Positions 24,167 to 31,885 of a stretch of 36,863 bases of DNA are shown in pieces. The translations under genes and the position numbers were made by a program. Origin of the DNA: Paracoccaceae bacterium (GTDB lineage Bacteria; Pseudomonadota; Alphaproteobacteria; Rhodobacterales; Rhodobacteraceae). Below the pieces are notes generated by a model. It was not told the DNA's origin. It was given only the letters and a program-made list of their open reading frames with translations, and made no database searches. Position 1 is the first letter of the stretch. The number at the start of each line of letters is the position of its first letter. The stretch lies in assembly GCA_020628545.1 (NCBI GenBank), contig JAHDEX010000039.1, forward strand, positions 1 to 36,863. Reading direction: 5' to 3'.

Positions 24167-24728
24167 TGATCAAACCCTTTGCATCTATCTCATCGTTAAA
24201 TTGCATGTCATTGAGTTCGGGAAATGTGTCGTAAATGAAGTTCATTAGGTTCGTGGCACTTAAATCCAGATGCCTCCTCAGCATGCTGGATCTGAATGCA
24301 AGTTGCTCAAACTCGGACTTAGCCACGAGCTGTCGGGCAACGGAAAGCCCTTTGTCTGTGAGGTCTATGGATACCTTCCGACCTGTAACCGAGAGTGTCA
24401 CCAAACCCTTGGAAGCAAGTGTGTTTAGAAAGCGGCGGTAGCGGTGATCCCACGGGCCAAACTTGTATCTTACCATCGATGCTTCAATGGAGTTTCTCTC
24501 TACTTCGGAGATCGAAATTCGTTCTGGGCGGACTCCTCGTTGGGTCAGCGCAATTTCAAAGTATGAGGGGTATCGTACCAAAAAATCAAGTTTTGCTAGT
24601 TTGGTGATCCCCTCTACAGCTGGTTTGTCTTCCTTCATAAATGCTTCCAGAAGCACAACCAGCCTAGCGAGATGCAAATCTTCATTTTCGTCTAATGACG
24701 CTACAATATCTATTAGACTGCTTGTCAC
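24156..24728 (-). CDS. Small middle component of an ABC-3C-type system
   Basis: A 190-residue protein lying between the nuclease and ATPase genes and overlapping both (4 and 11 bases), so the three are almost certainly co-translated. The N-terminal half is helical and acidic. The middle has Val-Arg-Tyr-Lys-Phe-Gly-Pro-Trp-Asp-His-Arg-Tyr-Arg-Arg-Phe-Leu followed by Gly-Leu-Val-Thr-Leu-Ser-Val...Leu-Thr-Asp-Lys-Gly-Leu, which reads as a winged-helix wing and helix. Winged-helix middle components are described for ABC-3C systems and are thought to bridge ATPase and effector. Start is GTG 24728 inside the GTGA overlap. I assign it mainly by gene order, size and the winged-helix look, not by a named subfamily. 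Confidence 0.72.
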   Translation of the reverse strand: MTSSLIDIVASLDENEDLHLARLVVLLEAFMKEDKPAVEGITKLAKLDFLVRYPSYFEIALTQRGVRPERISISEVERNSIEASMVRYKFGPWDHRYRRFLNTLASKGLVTLSVTGRKVSIDLTDKGLSVARQLVAKSEFEQLAFRSSMLRRHLDLSATNLMNFIYDTFPELNDMQFNDEIDAKGLINED

Positions 24729-26008
24729 GCGCCCTCTCCAAGCAGTTCAAACTCGTCGGACCACCAAACCTTGCATGCTTCAGTCAAAGCCCCGGCCGCA
24801 CCAAGAAGATGATCTGACTTGCATCCATATAGACTGTCTTTCTCCCTTACATACCTTGCTTCCAATAGTTCCTTGAGACGCGTGAACTGTAGCGGACCGT
24901 ACTTTTGTCCGGCTTGTTCAACTTCGCTCTGTGCTTCAATGCAGTCAGTGAGCGTGCGCGCCATTAGGTCACTGACCATATCCCGAGCCTTGTCAGCACC
25001 ATATCTTAGCGTCCACTCGACCTGCAGCTTTTCGAAGCCCCTCACCAGGTCTTGTGTGTGGTAGATCCTTCTTGCTTGAACGCCTCCTTGCGACATCTTC
25101 TGGAACATTCTTGGAAGGCCCTTTGGCAAGTCTTCTGCAGTTAGAAGTTGGCCGAGCTGTACGGGTTGCTCAGTCGTTCCAAGATGTGCAGAGATCAGAG
25201 CTTCGACATCGTCTTTGGTTATCCGTTTGTCCTTCAACGATAGCTCCGAAAAGACTTCGTCAAAGTCTGCGCCAATCGCATACAGTTGTGAGGCCAGAGT
25301 GGCGTTTCCCTTTGTTGAAGCCGATGCAGCCGCTGAAATGATGTCGCGCGCAAGTAAAACCACTGTTTTGTGTTGCAACTCGGAGCAGATATGGCACTCC
25401 ACAATCGAGTGCTCGACAGCGCGCTCGATTGAACGAATGTCTTCGCGTCGCGCTTGAATCTCTGTTCTGCATAGTACCGAGATGACCTCGTCGGGTTCAG
25501 CGTCTGCACGATCGCAAAGGTCGCTGACCACGCATCGTTTAGGAGAAGTCTTTCTCAAGTTCTTGACTGTCGGTGCAGCGCGGAATTGCTCAAGAACCCA
25601 AGGAAAATTCCCGAAATTCTCCTTCTCCTCCCAAAAATCGTGATTTGTAACAAACTGAAATGACTGAAATTTCTCAGGAAACTGCTTATCTAATTTGATG
25701 AAGCGGGTCAGTGACTTTTGAACAGATTCCTCAGTGAAACGGATCTTCGCAAGATCACGTGCTTTGGTTTTCACTTGTACCGCAATGAACTTGCCTTCAC
25801 TTGTCTCAACAATCAGATCTTCAAAATTTTCGCAGATTATTGAAGTATCAGGATCCTGTTGAGAGACGAGCCGAAGAGCATTTATGGCCGCAATGCAGAA
25901 CTGATACCTGAACCTAGCGATTACTTCGTCGCCAGGGTCTTTCTCGTCGAGAACGGAGGTAGGTGAAGGTTCTATCAATCTACTTGCTACGAAATTTCGC
26001 GGTTTCAA
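24725..26008 (-). CDS. DUF4297/Cap4-like nuclease effector of an ABC-3C-type system
   Basis: A 427-residue protein. Residues 26-110 match the dsDNA-nuclease (DUF4297/Cap4-type) domain: Gly-Asp-Glu-Val-Ile-Ala-Arg-Phe-Arg-Tyr-Gln, then Glu60-Asn-Phe-Glu-Asp64 and Val-Gln78-Val-Lys80-Thr-Lys, a PD-(D/E)XK active site in its QxK form. The remaining 300 residues are helical and would hold the domain that docks to the middle component and ATPase. A conserved-looking Gly-Pro-Leu-Gln-Phe-Thr-Arg-Leu-Lys lies near the end. First gene of the operon, so the effector is made first. The start is doubtful: TTG 26008 follows an in-frame TGA with no ribosome binding site, and a 15-codon ATG frame (26027-25980) overlaps it. 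Expected role: DNA degradation once the complex is triggered. Confidence 0.8.
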   Translation of the reverse strand: MKPRNFVASRLIEPSPTSVLDEKDPGDEVIARFRYQFCIAAINALRLVSQQDPDTSIICENFEDLIVETSEGKFIAVQVKTKARDLAKIRFTEESVQKSLTRFIKLDKQFPEKFQSFQFVTNHDFWEEKENFGNFPWVLEQFRAAPTVKNLRKTSPKRCVVSDLCDRADAEPDEVISVLCRTEIQARREDIRSIERAVEHSIVECHICSELQHKTVVLLARDIISAAASASTKGNATLASQLYAIGADFDEVFSELSLKDKRITKDDVEALISAHLGTTEQPVQLGQLLTAEDLPKGLPRMFQKMSQGGVQARRIYHTQDLVRGFEKLQVEWTLRYGADKARDMVSDLMARTLTDCIEAQSEVEQAGQKYGPLQFTRLKELLEARYVREKDSLYGCKSDHLLGAAGALTEACKVWWSDEFELLGEGA

Positions 26009-26371
26009 TCATGGATTGTTCTGACATCGTTGCAAATCGGGCTACTGCTTACAAGGACGATGGTACCCAGTGCTTGCGCCTCCATATGTCCGCTTACGGT
26101 TCAAAAGCCGAGTCGAGCAGTACACGCAGCGAACTTCCGCTTCCCGCCCGCTTTAGAAATCACTGGCTTAGTATCGACCCAACCCGGTTATCCGCTGCGA
26201 TCGCACTACTGGCTGGTTTCGTGGATTAGGCATGGGATCGACGAACCCGCCCACTGGGCGGCAACAGGTCATCTTCAACATGCAGACCGTTCATGAATTC
26301 TCATTTTTTCGGACCGAGGGAGCATCGATGGTCAGGATTAAACACTGAAAAGGAAACCGTATGAGCAATAG
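26009..26371. other. Intergenic right flank of the accessory island
   Basis: About 360 bp between the nuclease start and the AraC gene end. It contains a minus-strand 15-codon ATG frame (26027-25980) and a copy of the dispersed repeat at 26126-26140. Short overlapping open frames on the plus strand (26030-26296) look like repeat translation, not genes. The promoter of the ABC-3C operon must lie here; I could not fix it. Confidence 0.45.
26126..26140 (-). repeat. Copy 3 (divergent) of dispersed intergenic motif
   Basis: Minus strand reads GCGGAAGTTCGCTGC, 11 of 15 bases identical to copy 2. It lies in the right flank of the island. Confidence 0.35.
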
Positions 26372-27232
26372 TCATCTTTGGACCCTCGATTGAAACGGAT
26401 CCCGTTGATAGCGACTGCGAAAGCTCTTTGGAGTCGTGTCGTAATGGCGTCGAAACAGGCGGTAGAAGTATCCAGTGTTCTCAAAACCGCAGCTTGCAAT
26501 GATATCGTTGATCGACGCTTCGTCACTTCGAAGCAATTGCGCGGCATGTTCGATCCTAATCCGGTTGATGAACTCGGTCGGGGTGATCCCAAGGACGATC
26601 TTGCAGGTCCGACATACATGTTCCTGGCTCCGGCCTGCGGCTCGAATGAAACCCTTGGTGCCCAATCGGAAGACTTCGGCGGACTGCGCGGCGCTACAGG
26701 CTTCAGAAAACCACTTGGGCGCCGCCTTGGTCACGCCGCTGGTCGCATGAGCGACCCTGTTGGTCAGCACCAACAGGAACTCCTCAATCCGCGCGAGGTC
26801 CCGTTGCGCCGTCTGCAGTTGTAGTGAGACATTCACCGCCCGCGCAAATCGCGCCGGTCCCAAGGTGTGCATCTCTGGTAGGTCAGAACTGGCGTCGAAG
26901 AATCGATCTCCTATTGCACTGTGGTAGCGGCGCGCCAGATGTGTCGCGGTTTCAGTGCGAAACATGACGTTGATGATCTGACAACCGGTCTTTCGGTTGG
27001 CGTTGAAAGCATGCACATCTTTTGGCCGCATGAAAACAAGTTGGCCCGGTTCTAGCGTTTGCGTCACGCCATTCACCCAGTGTTCCGTGCGACCGTTCTC
27101 GATCAAGAAAACCTCGAAATAGTCGTGATCGTGGGCGCGGGCCGGATAGCGGGTTTCCAATGACTTGCGGGCGAAATGGAATGCCTCGTCAGGGCGAACG
27201 TAGTTATCGATCAGAAACCGGGTCTTTTCCAT
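26372..27232 (-). CDS. AraC-family transcriptional regulator with cupin-type sensor domain
   Basis: A 286-residue regulator. The N-terminal half is a cupin-like ligand domain: Ala-His-Asp-His-Asp-Tyr-Phe-Glu-Val-Phe-Leu-Ile near residue 35 and Leu-Glu-Pro-Gly-Gln-Leu-Val-Phe-Met-Arg-Pro-Lys-Asp-Val-His-Ala near residue 62. The C-terminal about 100 residues form the two helix-turn-helix units, with Ala-Gly-Arg-Ser-Gln-Glu-His-Val-Cys-Arg and the signature Ile-Ala/Asn-Asp-Ile-Ile-Ala-Ser-Cys-Gly-Phe-Glu-Asn-Thr-Gly-Tyr-Phe-Tyr-Arg-Leu-Phe-Arg. AraC proteins with this architecture usually activate neighbouring sugar or glycoside operons. It is divergent from the operon at 27361 with about 130 bases between, so local control is likely. 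Composition returns to that of the metabolic regions. Confidence 0.9.
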   Translation of the reverse strand: MEKTRFLIDNYVRPDEAFHFARKSLETRYPARAHDHDYFEVFLIENGRTEHWVNGVTQTLEPGQLVFMRPKDVHAFNANRKTGCQIINVMFRTETATHLARRYHSAIGDRFFDASSDLPEMHTLGPARFARAVNVSLQLQTAQRDLARIEEFLLVLTNRVAHATSGVTKAAPKWFSEACSAAQSAEVFRLGTKGFIRAAGRSQEHVCRTCKIVLGITPTEFINRIRIEHAAQLLRSDEASINDIIASCGFENTGYFYRLFRRHYDTTPKSFRSRYQRDPFQSRVQR

Positions 27233-27360
27233 ACAGCAAGATTAGCTAGTAAACAGGCCTCTGGGAATTACAGATATCAAAATAGTGTAAGATTTTGTCA
27301 ATCTACGCCGCTGACACCCGCTGCGCGCAGGATACACTTTTGACATCTGGGAGGATGATC
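27233..27360. promoter_or_regulatory. Divergent regulatory region between AraC gene and dioxygenase operon
   Basis: 128 bases, AT-rich in its left half (27260-27300) and GC-rich after. It must hold promoters for both directions and presumably the AraC half-sites. I see no convincing consensus -35/-10 pair or perfect repeat, so no sites are assigned. Confidence 0.4.
27349..27354 (+). promoter_or_regulatory. Ribosome binding site deciding the dioxygenase start
   Basis: GGGAGG abuts ATG 27355 with no spacing but lies six bases before ATG 27361, so 27361 is the better start. Confidence 0.6.
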
Positions 27361-28188
27361 ATGCTCGATCACAAGCAAGACCTGCGCTTTGCGCCTGTCG
27401 CAAACAGCGCACCCAAACGACTATCGGCGGCGCAGATCGACCGCTACAACACCACCGGTTTCGTGCAGCCATTTGACATTTTCGACGGCGCAGAGATTCG
27501 CGATATTCGCGGCTATATCGACCGCCTCATGAATGACCTCGGCCCTAACGGGGCCTATGGCATTAACTGCTATCAGGCGCGCCTGTCGGGCCTCTACGAC
27601 ATCGCCACCGACGCGCGCATTCTTGATCACGTTGAAGATCTGATTGGCCCTGATATCCTGTGCTGGGCCAGCGCGATCCTGTCGAAAAAACCCCATGATC
27701 CCAAGGCCGTGCCTTGGCATCAGGATGCGTCCTTCTGGGCACTGTCGCCCGCGCGCACAGTCACCGTGTGGCTGGCGATCGATGACGCGGACGAGGCCAA
27801 CTCGGCCATGCGCTTCATTCCCAGCACCCACGATAAGGGTGCGCTGCCGGTTGCCGGAACCGATGGCGAGGCGAATGTCTTTCACAAAGGTACTGCCAAC
27901 GCAGAGGCCATGGGCACGCCTTTTACCAACACCCTGCACGCAGGCCAGATGTCGATGCATGCGGATATGCTTGTCCATGGCTCGCAGGCCAACACCTCAG
28001 ACCGGCGTCGTTGCGGCCTTACCCTGCGCTACTGCCCACCCAGCGTGCAAATCACTGACCCAAAATGGGCCTCCGGGGTCGAAGCGATCCTGTGTCGTGG
28101 CGATGCGGGCACTTGGAAAACCCACCCTCGCCCCGACAACAACGACATCACTAAGACCAGCAGTCCCCATGTGGTAGGAAACAACTGA
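27361..28188 (+). CDS. Phytanoyl-CoA dioxygenase (PhyH)-family Fe(II)/2-oxoglutarate enzyme
   Basis: A 275-residue non-haem iron dioxygenase. The iron triad is visible: His120-Gln-Asp122 in Val-Pro-Trp-His-Gln-Asp-Ala, and His206 in Asp-Met-Leu-Val-His-Gly-Ser. An Arg cluster about ten residues further (Ser-Asp-Arg-Arg-Arg-Cys-Gly-Leu-Thr) is where 2-oxoglutarate is normally held. The Ser-Ala-Met-Arg-Phe-Ile-Pro-Ser-Thr-His motif near residue 150 is typical of the family. It hydroxylates or oxidatively cleaves an unknown small substrate. It is the first gene of an operon with an MBL-fold protein, a family-5 transporter, a P450 and an alpha-mannosidase. Its stop overlaps the next start by one base. 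Confidence 0.88.
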   Translation: MLDHKQDLRFAPVANSAPKRLSAAQIDRYNTTGFVQPFDIFDGAEIRDIRGYIDRLMNDLGPNGAYGINCYQARLSGLYDIATDARILDHVEDLIGPDILCWASAILSKKPHDPKAVPWHQDASFWALSPARTVTVWLAIDDADEANSAMRFIPSTHDKGALPVAGTDGEANVFHKGTANAEAMGTPFTNTLHAGQMSMHADMLVHGSQANTSDRRRCGLTLRYCPPSVQITDPKWASGVEAILCRGDAGTWKTHPRPDNNDITKTSSPHVVGNN

Positions 28189-28868
28189 TGCGGATCAAAT
28201 GGTATGGACAGGCAGCTTTCTTGCTGACCTCGGACAGCGGCCTGCGGGTTGTGACCGATCCCTATACCCCTGAAAACCTTGGTTATGCGCCAATGCGGGA
28301 CGAGGCCGATATCGTCCTGACTTCATCGGATGACGACGATGCCCACTGCCGCCATGACCTCGTGCCCGGCGATCACAGTTGGCTCAACACGCTCGATGCC
28401 GTGCGCGCTGGTGGCTCGGCGAACGCCGCGGGCCTCACCGTTCGGGCGATCGAAGCGACGGAGATAGAAGACCACCCCCTGCACGAGCCCGGCGCCAATG
28501 CGATGTATCGGTTCGAACTTGACGGGATGCAGATCGCCCACATGGGCGACGTGGGCAACGATCTGAATGACAAGCAGGTGGCGTTCTTCGAAGGCACCGA
28601 CATTCTGCTGACGTTGGCGGGTGGCGTCTTCACCACGCGGCTGGATGAGGTCAAACGACTGATCGACGCGTGCCAGCCGAAACTGGTGATCCCGATGCAC
28701 TTCCGCACGCTCACCTACAAGCCGCGCAACCTGCACTGGATCGAGACATTCCTCAGCTATTTCGACGAGGAGAAAGACGTCGACTTCGCTTTCGGGCATG
28801 AGATCGACATCACCAAGGAAACCTTGCCAGAGCGCACCCGTGTTCTGGTCATGGACTATGCCCGCTAG
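28188..28868 (+). CDS. MBL-fold (metallo-beta-lactamase superfamily) protein with degenerate metal motif
   Basis: A 226-residue UlaG/PF13483-type MBL-fold protein. It starts Met-Arg-Ile-Lys-Trp-Tyr-Gly-Gln-Ala-Ala-Phe-Leu-Leu, and has Arg-Val-Val-Thr-Asp-Pro-Tyr, His-Met-Gly-Asp-Val-Gly near residue 120 and Leu-Val-Ile-Pro-Met-His-Phe near residue 165, all family landmarks. The usual Thr-His-x-His-x-Asp-His metal motif is replaced by Thr-Ser-Ser-Asp-Asp-Asp-Asp-Ala-His (about residues 45-53). The remaining Asp and His could still bind one metal, or the protein may be non-hydrolytic. ATG 28188 overlaps the dioxygenase stop (TGATG). A hydrolytic step on the dioxygenase product is the simple guess. 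Confidence 0.8.
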   Translation: MRIKWYGQAAFLLTSDSGLRVVTDPYTPENLGYAPMRDEADIVLTSSDDDDAHCRHDLVPGDHSWLNTLDAVRAGGSANAAGLTVRAIEATEIEDHPLHEPGANAMYRFELDGMQIAHMGDVGNDLNDKQVAFFEGTDILLTLAGGVFTTRLDEVKRLIDACQPKLVIPMHFRTLTYKPRNLHWIETFLSYFDEEKDVDFAFGHEIDITKETLPERTRVLVMDYAR

Positions 28869-28913
28869 GGCAACGAACGGGCACAAAGCCCATCATTTTC
28901 TGGGAGGAAAACA

Positions 28914-30638
28914 ATGAAACTGACGAGAACGCTTTTGGCGTCATCCGCACTGGCCCTGCTGGCCAGCGCTGGCTTGGCGCAGGATGTTGCGCGCGAAAAC
29001 ACGGTCATCTTCGACCTTGATCGCACCATCCAGGACCCCGAGAACTTCAACTGGATGACACCGGGCACCAAGAGGATGCACGGTGCGCATCAGACCATGT
29101 GGGAGCCGCTCTTCATCCTCAACTACGGCACCGGCGACATCGACCCGTGGCTGGCCACCGGATTCACCCAGAACGACGACAGCACCGAGTTCACGATCAC
29201 CCTGCGTGATGGCGTGGAATGGTCCGATCGCGAAGCCTTCAACGCCGATGACGTGGTCTTTACGGTCAATCTGGCGATGACGAATGAGGAAATCTCCAGC
29301 CGTGAGGCCAGCACCATCAAGGCGCAGGTCGCCAGCGTGGAAAAGGTCGATGACCTGACTGTTCGCTTTACGCTGCAAAACCCCAACCCGCGTTTCATCG
29401 TCGAAAACTTCGGCGTGCGCATTTTCGGGTCCTTCTTGATCATGCCCGAACACATCTGGAACGGCGAGAACGCCGCGACCTTCGCCTTCAACCCGCCTAT
29501 CGGGACAGGGCCCTACACCTTCACCTCAGCCGCTTCCAACCGTGCCATCTGGGATCGCAACGACGATTGGTGGGGCGCAAAGACCGGCTTCATGGACTTG
29601 CCCGCGCCCGAGCGCGTGATTTTCCTTGAAAGCGGGGGCGAAGAAAGCCGCGCACAACTGATGGCCTCCAATCAGTTGGACGCCGCACAAAACGTGACCA
29701 TCGGCACCTTCGAAGCCATTCGGGCCCAGAACCCCAACGTCATCGCCTGGCATGCTGACTACCCCTACGCCGCCGCAGACCCCTGTGCGCGCCAATTGGA
29801 AATCAACACCACCATTGCGCCCTGGGACAATGCCAATATGCGCAAAGCGGTCGCCCGTATCATCGACCGCAACCAAATTGTGAACGTCGCCTACGAAGGC
29901 ACGACCGAACCGAGCCGAACGATGTTCGCGCAATTTGGCTCAATGGCACCGTTCATAGACGCGGTGGTGGAAGCAGGTTACGGCCTGTCTGCCTCGGCGG
30001 ATGTGGCCGCCGGTCAGGCGCTGATTGAAGCTGCCGGTTGGACGAAGAATGGTGACTACTACACCAAGGATGGCGAAACGTTGTCCGTGGATATCCACGT
30101 CAATTCGGCCTCGACTGAATACACCCGCACCATCGACGTCGTTGTCGAGCAGTTGCAGCGCGCTGGCATCGACGCCAAGGCGGTGCCGGTCGAAAATGGC
30201 GTGTTCTGGGGCGAGGTTCTGCCGTTTGGCGCCTACGAAATGAGCTATTCTTGGCTGTCCTGCGGTTCTGTGAACGAGCCTTGGGCCTCCATGGGTCGCT
30301 ACACTGCCAAGGACGTGGTGCCGGTTGGTGAACGCTCGCCCGGATTTAACAACACTGCCCGGTGGGATGGTGGCCACGCAGAGGCCTACTCCGCTGTGGT
30401 CGATGACATTGCAACACGGTCGCTTGGCGATCCCGAAGTCCCCGCTCTCGTGGCCGAAGCCTATGGTCACCTCGATGCGGGCATGCCGTTCATCCCACTG
30501 GTTCAGGCAACCAAGTTGTTGCCGATGAATGAGACCTATTGGACGGGTTGGCCAACTGCGGACAACTACTACAACCATCCTTTCTTCTGGTGGAATTCGA
30601 CCCACCAGATCATTCACAACCTCGAACCGACCAAATAA
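28914..30638 (+). CDS. ABC transporter substrate-binding protein, family 5 (peptide/oligosaccharide type)
   Basis: A 574-residue periplasmic binding protein of the DppA/OppA class. A Sec signal peptide covers about residues 1-22 (Lys-Leu-Thr-Arg, hydrophobic core, Gly-Leu-Ala-Gln). The mature part contains Gly-Val-Glu-Trp-Ser-Asp-Arg-Glu-Ala-Phe-Asn-Ala-Asp-Asp-Val-Val-Phe, the family's diagnostic segment, and Gly-Thr-Gly-Pro-Tyr-Thr-Phe. No lipobox Cys is seen, so it should be soluble. GGGAGG precedes the ATG. Members of this class bind oligosaccharides as well as peptides, and the GH38 gene at the end of the operon favours a sugar-containing ligand. The P450 gene is inserted between it and its permease genes. 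Confidence 0.92.
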   Translation: MKLTRTLLASSALALLASAGLAQDVARENTVIFDLDRTIQDPENFNWMTPGTKRMHGAHQTMWEPLFILNYGTGDIDPWLATGFTQNDDSTEFTITLRDGVEWSDREAFNADDVVFTVNLAMTNEEISSREASTIKAQVASVEKVDDLTVRFTLQNPNPRFIVENFGVRIFGSFLIMPEHIWNGENAATFAFNPPIGTGPYTFTSAASNRAIWDRNDDWWGAKTGFMDLPAPERVIFLESGGEESRAQLMASNQLDAAQNVTIGTFEAIRAQNPNVIAWHADYPYAAADPCARQLEINTTIAPWDNANMRKAVARIIDRNQIVNVAYEGTTEPSRTMFAQFGSMAPFIDAVVEAGYGLSASADVAAGQALIEAAGWTKNGDYYTKDGETLSVDIHVNSASTEYTRTIDVVVEQLQRAGIDAKAVPVENGVFWGEVLPFGAYEMSYSWLSCGSVNEPWASMGRYTAKDVVPVGERSPGFNNTARWDGGHAEAYSAVVDDIATRSLGDPEVPALVAEAYGHLDAGMPFIPLVQATKLLPMNETYWTGWPTADNYYNHPFFWWNSTHQIIHNLEPTK

Positions 30639-30690
30639 GCAGTTCGGTTTTGCCGGGGCTGGTCCCTCCCGACAGTCCCGCCTTCCCTAC

Positions 30691-30753
30691 AAAAAGGAGC
30701 GGCACGGCATGTGCCGATTGGCTAATCGTGACCTTGTCCCTTCAACGCCCTGA
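30691..30753 (+). promoter_or_regulatory. Strong ribosome binding site, hairpin and 14-codon frame before the P450 start
   Basis: AAAAAGGAG (30691-30699) is followed by a perfect hairpin, CGGCAC (30700-30705), five-base loop, GTGCCG (30711-30716). An ATG at 30709, nine bases after the AGGAG, opens a 14-codon frame ending TGA 30751-30753, out of frame with P450 and overlapping its likely GTG start at 30728. It could be a leader peptide for translational coupling or a sign of a small indel. Confidence 0.4.
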
Positions 30754-31885
30754 CGACCCATTCGTGAAATCGCGGCGCGACCCTGGTGCCGTCATCCAGC
30801 GGTTCGAGGATGAGGACATGCTGATGCTATTGCGCTGGCGCGACGTACGTGCCGCTGCGAAAGACCACACCCATTTTGATAGTGCGCAACGCGGTAGGGT
30901 TCCGACACCGCCAGAGAATGACATCCGTCAGTTTCGCCAACTTCCCATTGAAACCAATCCTCCCGAGCATGCCAGTTGGAAGGCAATCGTTCTGCCGTTC
31001 TTTCGGCGCCCGATGACTACGGCTGTCATACCCGAGTTTCAGAGAGTCGTTCGCGATCATCTGCAGACGGTCCTTATGGGTGGGGACATTGAGGTTGTCC
31101 GAGGCTTTGCGTTGCCAGTCCAATCAGCTGCTCTAGCGGTACTGCTCGACACCGATCGCTCTATTGCCGAGGTGTGGCAAGGCTGGGGTTTGCACGCGTT
31201 GCGACGCAATGGCAAAACCGACCCGGAAAAAGCAGCGCGGTTTCTGACGTTCATAGATGACATGCTCGATCGCGGACGGTCTGATCCTGACATGGGTATA
31301 TTTGCAGCCTTGCACGATGCGGATTTTGAGGGTCGGCCGCTCACCCGAGACGAAATGCGCGGTATCTGCCATCTTGCGCTTTCTGGCGGGCGTGACACGG
31401 TGATCCACGCCATCACCGGAACCCTCGCCCATTTGGCAGCACACCCCGACGACCTGGCGCGGCTCCGCACCGAACCATCCCTAATCCCGATCGCAGTTGA
31501 AGAGCTTTTTCGGGTGCTGTCTCCACTTGCCATGATTGGGCGGGTCTGTCCCCAGGGGCATTCCGTCGGATCACTCGGCGTTGCACCGGATGCGCGGGCG
31601 GGATTGTGTTGGGCGGCCGCAAATCGTGACCCGGACATATTCGAAAACCCGGAAGAGGTGCGCATTGACCGCGCTCCAAATCCGCATGTGGCATTCGGTG
31701 CTGGAACCCATACCTGCTTGGGGGCACCCATGGCTCGGCTTGTTCTGCGAACCCTGTTGAGTGAGGTCGTGCAGAACGTCGCCAAATTGACAGTTGTTGC
31801 CGCCACCCCTCGGACGTCGCCATTCGGCACGCCTTACCTTTACGAAAGCCTGACCCTACGCTTTGCTCGGATGGAGGTCCCATGA
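30728..31885 (+). CDS. Cytochrome P450
   Basis: A soluble bacterial-type P450 of about 385 residues. The haem loop Phe323-Gly-Ala-Gly-Thr-His-Thr-Cys330-Leu-Gly fits FxxGxxxCxG with Cys330 as iron ligand. The K-helix ExxR is Glu-Leu-Phe-Arg, and the I-helix oxygen-activation stretch is Gly-Gly-Arg-Asp-Thr. It would hydroxylate or dealkylate an organic substrate with electrons from a ferredoxin system not encoded here. The reading frame is open from 30539 through the end of the previous gene, so the start is uncertain; GTG 30728 gives a sensible N-terminus (Thr-Leu-Ser-Leu-Gln-Arg-Pro-Asp-Asp-Pro-Phe). It overlaps the permease start by four bases, so it is an integral part of the transporter operon. 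Confidence 0.88.
   Translation: MTLSLQRPDDPFVKSRRDPGAVIQRFEDEDMLMLLRWRDVRAAAKDHTHFDSAQRGRVPTPPENDIRQFRQLPIETNPPEHASWKAIVLPFFRRPMTTAVIPEFQRVVRDHLQTVLMGGDIEVVRGFALPVQSAALAVLLDTDRSIAEVWQGWGLHALRRNGKTDPEKAARFLTFIDDMLDRGRSDPDMGIFAALHDADFEGRPLTRDEMRGICHLALSGGRDTVIHAITGTLAHLAAHPDDLARLRTEPSLIPIAVEELFRVLSPLAMIGRVCPQGHSVGSLGVAPDARAGLCWAAANRDPDIFENPEEVRIDRAPNPHVAFGAGTHTCLGAPMARLVLRTLLSEVVQNVAKLTVVAATPRTSPFGTPYLYESLTLRFARMEVP

Noticed and set aside
19404-26371. Integrase, transposase, tRNA attachment site or CRISPR array marking the island
   Set aside because: I looked for these and saw none; acquisition is argued only from composition and gene content.
31057-31830. Minus-strand open frame of about 257 codons opposite P450
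   Set aside because: Shadow of the P450 gene, Ser/Arg/Ala-rich, no motif, no ribosome binding site.
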